DNA of 42,650 nucleotides from positions 1-42,650 of the forward strand of contig NZ_JAEQAZ010000058.1 of NCBI RefSeq assembly GCF_016654115.1, written 5' to 3'. The notes beneath the pieces are model-generated. The model saw nothing but the letters and a program-made list of their open reading frames with translations. It was not told the DNA's origin and searched no databases. The position numbers were made by a program, and so were the translations under genes. Source of the DNA: Streptomyces sp. MBT53 (lineage in GTDB: Bacteria > Actinomycetota > Actinomycetes > Streptomycetales > Streptomycetaceae). Positions 39,290-42,650 of this stretch are shown here, piece by piece. Position 1 is the stretch's first letter. Each line of letters begins with the position of its first letter.

Positions 39290-39387
39290 GCCGGTCAGTA
39301 TCGCGCCCGCCGGCCGACAAGTGGGGGATTCCCGCGACGAGTGCGGGATGTCCGCGGCGACTCCAACTGCCCCTCGTGTCACAGGCG

Positions 39388-39416
39388 TTGACTTCACTCT
39401 CCGGTGGCTCTACTTT
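39388..39416 (+). promoter_or_regulatory. Promoter of the GH27 gene
   Basis: TTGACT (39388-39393) and TACTTT (39411-39416) are spaced by 17 bases, a good match to the main vegetative promoter of Streptomyces. The start would be at about 39423, giving a leader of about 53 bases before ATG 39476. Confidence 0.75.
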
Positions 39417-39475
39417 CAGCGCGCCGTTTCGTTCGGTTGCCCGATCCTTGTTCGAGATATCGACAAAGGAGTCGC

Positions 39476-41434
39476 ATGTTTCGCACCCCCGTCCTGCGCG
39501 TCCTCGCGATGGTCGCAGCCGCAGTCACCCTGCTTCTCTTCACCAGACCCGCGCCGGCCGACCCGCTCCACACGGCCCCGGTCGCCTCGACGACCCGTCA
39601 GATCGCCGTGCCCACCGCCCCGATGGGCTGGGCCTCCTGGAACAGCTTCGCCTCGAAGATCGACTATAGCGTCATCAAGGCGCAGGTCGACGCGTTCGTC
39701 GCATCGGGGCTCCCGGCCGCCGGATACAACTACGTCAACATCGACGAGGGCTGGTGGCAGGGCACCCGCGACAGCGCGGGCAACATCACCGTCGACACCA
39801 GCGAGTGGCCCGGCGGGATGAGCGCCATCGCCGCGTACATCCACAGCAAGGGCCTCAAGGCCGGCATCTACACGGACGCCGGCGCCAACGGCTGCGGCTA
39901 CTACTACCCGACCGGCCGCCCCGCCGCCGCGAACACCGGCAGCGAAGGGCACTACGCCCAGGACATGCTCCAGTTCTCCCAGTGGGGCTTCGACTTCGTG
40001 AAGGTCGACTGGTGCGGCGGTGACGCCGAGGGCCTCGACGCGGCCACCACGTACAAGTCGATCAGCACGGCCGTCGCCACGGCCGCGGCCACCACCGGCC
40101 GCCCGCTGACCCTCTCCATCTGCAACTGGGGCTACCAGAACACCTGGAACTGGGCCACCGGCCTCGCCCCCATGTGGCGGACCAGCACGGACATCTACTA
40201 CTACGGCGGCACGGCGTCCCAGGCGAGCGTGCTCTCCAACTTCGACCAGACCCTGCACCCGGCCGCCCAGCACACCGGCTACTACAACGACCCCGACATG
40301 CTCACCGTCGGCATGACGGGCCTCACGGCGGCCCAGAACCGCACCCACATGGCCCTGTGGGCGATCTCCGGCGCCCCGCTGCTCGCCGGCAACGACCTCA
40401 CCACGATGACCAGTGAGACCGCCGCGATCCTCAAGAACTCCGACGTCGTCGCCGTCGACCAGGACGCGCGCGGCCTCCAGGGCGTCAAGGTCGCCGAGGA
40501 CACCACCGGCCTCCAGGTCTACGGCAAGGTCCTCTCCGGCACCGGCAACCGCGCTGTCGTCCTCCTCAACCGCACCTCCTCCGCCCAGAACATCACCGTC
40601 CGCTGGTCCGACCTCGGCCTGACCGGCGCCTCCGCCACGGTCCGCGACCTCTGGGCCCAGTCGAACCTCGGCTCGTACAGCACGAGTTACACCGCCAGCG
40701 TCCCGGCGGGCGGCTCGGTGATGCTGAAGGTGAGCGGCGGCACCGAGGCGGCGAGCACCAACTACACCGCCACCTCCACCGGCAAGTACACCTCCGTCAG
40801 CGCGGCGAGCACCGGCCTGGACGTCGTGGACATCCCCTACACCAACACCGGTTCCAGCGCTGTCACCGGCACCCTCCAGGTGAACAGCCAGACCGCGACG
40901 ACGGTCTCCTTCCCGCCGACCGGCTCCAGCCAGGGCACGGTCTCGGTCCAGGTCGATCTGTCGAAGGGCTCCGCCAACTCCCTCACCTTCACCGGAAGTT
41001 CACTGCCGACCCTGGGAGCGATCAACGTCCAGCCCATCCCCGGCACGAACGGAAACCTGGTCGTCGGCACCGGGTCCGGCCGCTGCGCCGACGTCTACAA
41101 CAACACCATCACCAACGGCACCCAGGCCGAGATCTGGGACTGCAACGGCGGCCAGAACCAGGCCTGGACGTACACCTCCCGCAAGGAACTCGTGGTGTAC
41201 GGCAACAAGTGCCTGGACGCCTACAACAACGGCACCACCAACGGCACCAAGGTCGTCATCTGGGACTGCAACGGCCAGAACAACCAGAAGTGGACCGCCA
41301 ACTCCGACGGCACCCTCACCAACGTCAACGCGGGCCTGTGCCTGGACGCGTCCGGCGCCGCCACGGCCAACGGGACGCTGCTGATCCTGTGGACCTGCGG
41401 CACGGCGAGCAACCAGAAGTGGACGCTGACGTAG
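39476..41434 (+). CDS. Secreted GH27 alpha-galactosidase-type enzyme with C-terminal ricin-like lectin domain
   Basis: A 652-residue secreted glycosidase. The signal peptide (about 1-29) is followed by the GH27 barrel (about 45-330). It includes APMGWASWNSFASKID, YVNIDEGWW, KVDWCGGD with nucleophile Asp178, RTSTDIYYYGG with acid/base candidate Asp239, and NDPDMLTVG. A beta-sandwich (about 345-430) and a linker or carbohydrate-binding-like segment (about 430-530) follow. The last 120 residues form a CBM13 ricin-like trefoil (repeats of CxDxxxxxxxxGTxxxxWDCNGxxNQxW, the last ending NQKWTLT). It probably degrades plant galactosides outside the cell. ATG 39476 follows AAAGGAG at good spacing. Confidence 0.93.
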   Translation: MFRTPVLRVLAMVAAAVTLLLFTRPAPADPLHTAPVASTTRQIAVPTAPMGWASWNSFASKIDYSVIKAQVDAFVASGLPAAGYNYVNIDEGWWQGTRDSAGNITVDTSEWPGGMSAIAAYIHSKGLKAGIYTDAGANGCGYYYPTGRPAAANTGSEGHYAQDMLQFSQWGFDFVKVDWCGGDAEGLDAATTYKSISTAVATAAATTGRPLTLSICNWGYQNTWNWATGLAPMWRTSTDIYYYGGTASQASVLSNFDQTLHPAAQHTGYYNDPDMLTVGMTGLTAAQNRTHMALWAISGAPLLAGNDLTTMTSETAAILKNSDVVAVDQDARGLQGVKVAEDTTGLQVYGKVLSGTGNRAVVLLNRTSSAQNITVRWSDLGLTGASATVRDLWAQSNLGSYSTSYTASVPAGGSVMLKVSGGTEAASTNYTATSTGKYTSVSAASTGLDVVDIPYTNTGSSAVTGTLQVNSQTATTVSFPPTGSSQGTVSVQVDLSKGSANSLTFTGSSLPTLGAINVQPIPGTNGNLVVGTGSGRCADVYNNTITNGTQAEIWDCNGGQNQAWTYTSRKELVVYGNKCLDAYNNGTTNGTKVVIWDCNGQNNQKWTANSDGTLTNVNAGLCLDASGAATANGTLLILWTCGTASNQKWTLT

Positions 41435-41446
41435 TCGTAGCGGGTT

Positions 41447-41475
41447 GTCCCGCCGGTCGTCAGGGCCGGCGGGAC
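41447..41475. terminator. Terminator between GH27 and the ctaD-linked small gene
   Basis: GTCCCGCCGG (41447-41456) and CCGGCGGGAC (41466-41475) pair perfectly over 10 bases with a 9-base loop. It lies between the two convergent genes and may serve both. Confidence 0.75.
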
Positions 41476-41483
41476 GCGTGGTC

Positions 41484-41834
41484 TCAGGCGAGCGCGGTGA
41501 CGACCAGTCCCGTGGCCGCGAGCAGCGCGCACGCCAACAGGCAGGCGGCGAGGATACGTTGGCGCAGTCCCCGGTACATCTCCTCGTACTCGTCCCGCAG
41601 TTGTCTGCCCCGCTCGGCCGTACGTTCCCAGGACGCGCGGGAGAGTTCGAGATACTCCGCCTCGAAGTGCCGTTCCACATCGGCCCGTTGGCCGTCGGTG
41701 AGCCAGTCGAGCCGGGCGGTGAAACGCGCGGCGGCGGCACGGCCCTCCGTGCGGGTGGCCGCGATCAGCAGGTGACCCTCGATCTCGTTGAGGAACGTCC
41801 CCGGGGCCAGGGGGTGTTCGTCCATGGCGGTCAT
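41484..41834 (-). CDS. Small membrane protein coupled to cytochrome oxidase subunit I
   Basis: A 116-residue protein. A soluble charged part (DEHPLAPGTFLNEIEGHLLI, then LDWLTDGQRADVERHFEAEY) is followed by a long basic/acidic helix and one C-terminal membrane helix (ILAACLLACALLAATGLVVTALA, about 94-116). It would be tail-anchored with the N-terminus inside. ATG 41834 overlaps the ctaD stop by four bases (ATGA), so the two are translated together. No known cytochrome oxidase subunit motif is visible; a role in oxidase assembly or stability is inferred only from this coupling. Confidence 0.8.
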   Translation of the reverse strand: MTAMDEHPLAPGTFLNEIEGHLLIAATRTEGRAAAARFTARLDWLTDGQRADVERHFEAEYLELSRASWERTAERGRQLRDEYEEMYRGLRQRILAACLLACALLAATGLVVTALA

Positions 41835-42650
41835 CGTGACGTCAACTCCCGTTCCAGGGCCGGGACATCGGGGTGGTGAAGGTCGAACGCCGGGGATTCG
41901 CTGCGGATGCGGGGCAGGGTGAGGAAGTTGTGCCGCGGCGGCGGACAGGACGTCGCCCACTCCAGGGAGCGGCCGTAACCCCATGGGTCGTCGACCTCGA
42001 CCTTCTCTCCGTAGTGCGCGGTCTTCCAGACGTTGTAGAGGAACGGCAGGATCGACAGTCCGAGGACGAACGAGAAGATCGTCGACACCGTGTTGAGGGT
42101 CGTCAGGCCCTCCACCGCGAGGTAGTCGGGAATCCGGCGCTGCATCCCGTTCACGCCCAGCCAGTGCTGGACCAGGAAGGTGCCGTGGAAGCCGATGAAC
42201 AGCGTCCAGAAGGTGATCTTGCCGAGGCGCTCGTCGAGCATCTTGCCGGTCATCTTCGGCCACCAGAAGTGGAAGCCGGAGAACATCGCGAACACGACCG
42301 TGCCGAACACCACGTAGTGGAAGTGCGCGACCACGAAGTACGAGTCCGAGGTGGAGAAGTCGAGGGGCGGCGACGCGAGCATCACGCCCGTCAGGCCGCC
42401 GAACACGAAGGTGATCAGGAAGCCGGTGGCCCAGAGCATCGGGGTCTCGAAACTCAAGGACCCTTTCCACATGGTTCCGATCCAGTTGAAGAACTTCACG
42501 CCGGTGGGTACGGCGATGAGGAACGTCATGAAGGAGAAGAACGGGAGGAGGACTCCGCCGGTGACGTACATGTGGTGGGCCCACACGGTCACGGAGAGGC
42601 CGGCGATGGAGATGGTCGCGGCGACCAGGCCCATGTAGCCGAACATCGGC
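41831..42650 (-). CDS. ctaD: Cytochrome c oxidase subunit I, C-terminal part (gene runs off the right edge)
   Basis: The visible 270-odd residues are the C-terminal part of the heme-copper oxidase catalytic subunit. The Cu-B histidine pair lies in VWAHHMYVTG, and the heme-binding histidines in VVAHFHYVVFG. Helices follow, with FVFGGLTGVMLASPPLDF, WWPKMTGKMLDERLG, HWLGVNGMQRRIPDY and a hydrophilic end (WATSCPPPRHNF). The sequence is intact up to the window end, so the N-terminal part and any other subunit genes lie outside. It is followed by the coupled small membrane protein gene rather than a subunit gene, so this may be a lone additional copy; that is inference. Confidence 0.95.
   Translation of the reverse strand, partial: PMFGYMGLVAATISIAGLSVTVWAHHMYVTGGVLLPFFSFMTFLIAVPTGVKFFNWIGTMWKGSLSFETPMLWATGFLITFVFGGLTGVMLASPPLDFSTSDSYFVVAHFHYVVFGTVVFAMFSGFHFWWPKMTGKMLDERLGKITFWTLFIGFHGTFLVQHWLGVNGMQRRIPDYLAVEGLTTLNTVSTIFSFVLGLSILPFLYNVWKTAHYGEKVEVDDPWGYGRSLEWATSCPPPRHNFLTLPRIRSESPAFDLHHPDVPALERELTSR

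Overview
The window is high-GC actinobacterial DNA, almost certainly from a Streptomyces chromosome. The evidence is strong codon bias, many GTG/TTG starts, tight ATGA/GTGA overlaps, a Streptomyces subtilisin inhibitor, a streptogrisin-like protease, multi-domain GAF/PAS/PP2C phosphatases, an OtrA-type ribosomal protection protein and secreted glycosidases. No tRNA, rRNA, CRISPR array, insertion sequence or phage gene was seen.

Layout. 1-2.7 kb: a partial edge frame, a conserved hypothetical, an SSI-family protease inhibitor with lysine at the predicted P1, a STAS anti-sigma antagonist and a small membrane methyltransferase. 2.8-6.5 kb: a DHA2 drug exporter and an alpha/beta hydrolase diverge from a spacer holding three inverted repeats, with a TetR regulator and a VOC protein behind. 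6.5-7.4 kb: an ArsR/SRPBCC pair, probably with a leaderless first gene. 7.4-13.6 kb: a minus-strand peptide export operon reading precursor, HlyD-like adaptor, C39 peptidase/ABC exporter, second ABC exporter (NHLM/NHLP type). 14.4-15.8 kb: a secreted S1 protease on the other side of a 760-base spacer. 15.8-20.6 kb: two divergent GAF/PAS/PP2C phosphatases. 21-27.4 kb: a dTDP-L-rhamnose block (rmlABD, a methyltransferase, rmlC, a GT2 glycosyltransferase). 27.5-30.4 kb: MarR, a decayed and internally inverted methyltransferase pseudogene, a phosphoesterase and an XdhC-like protein. 30.5-32.5 kb: an OtrA-like protein preceded by an overlapping small ORF. 32.6-41.4 kb: secreted GH5 and GH27 glycosidases, a secreted beta-propeller protein, and TetR, WYL, VOC and GT1 genes. 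41.5-42.65 kb: a small membrane protein coupled to the 3' part of a cytochrome c oxidase subunit I gene.

Best candidate for an undescribed system: the export operon at 7.4-13.6 kb. Its precursor at 13386-13601 has a clear double-glycine leader, but the predicted 48-residue product has no Cys, Lys, Arg, His, Met or aromatic residue, is acidic, and is built from GLVD-containing pseudo-repeats. No lanthionine, cyclodehydratase, radical-SAM or nitrile hydratase-type gene is present between 7.4 and 15.8 kb. A perfect 14-bp hairpin separates the precursor from its transporters. This looks like dedicated secretion of an unmodified (or remotely modified), acidic, hydrophobic peptide rather than a classical lantibiotic.

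Other second-look items are the split and inverted methyltransferase pseudogene, the small ORF overlapping the OtrA-like start, two mini-ORFs in front of rmlA, and several near-perfect operator-like inverted repeats beside regulators. Start codons were chosen from Shine-Dalgarno spacing or overlaps; all family assignments come from reading motifs, not from database searches.
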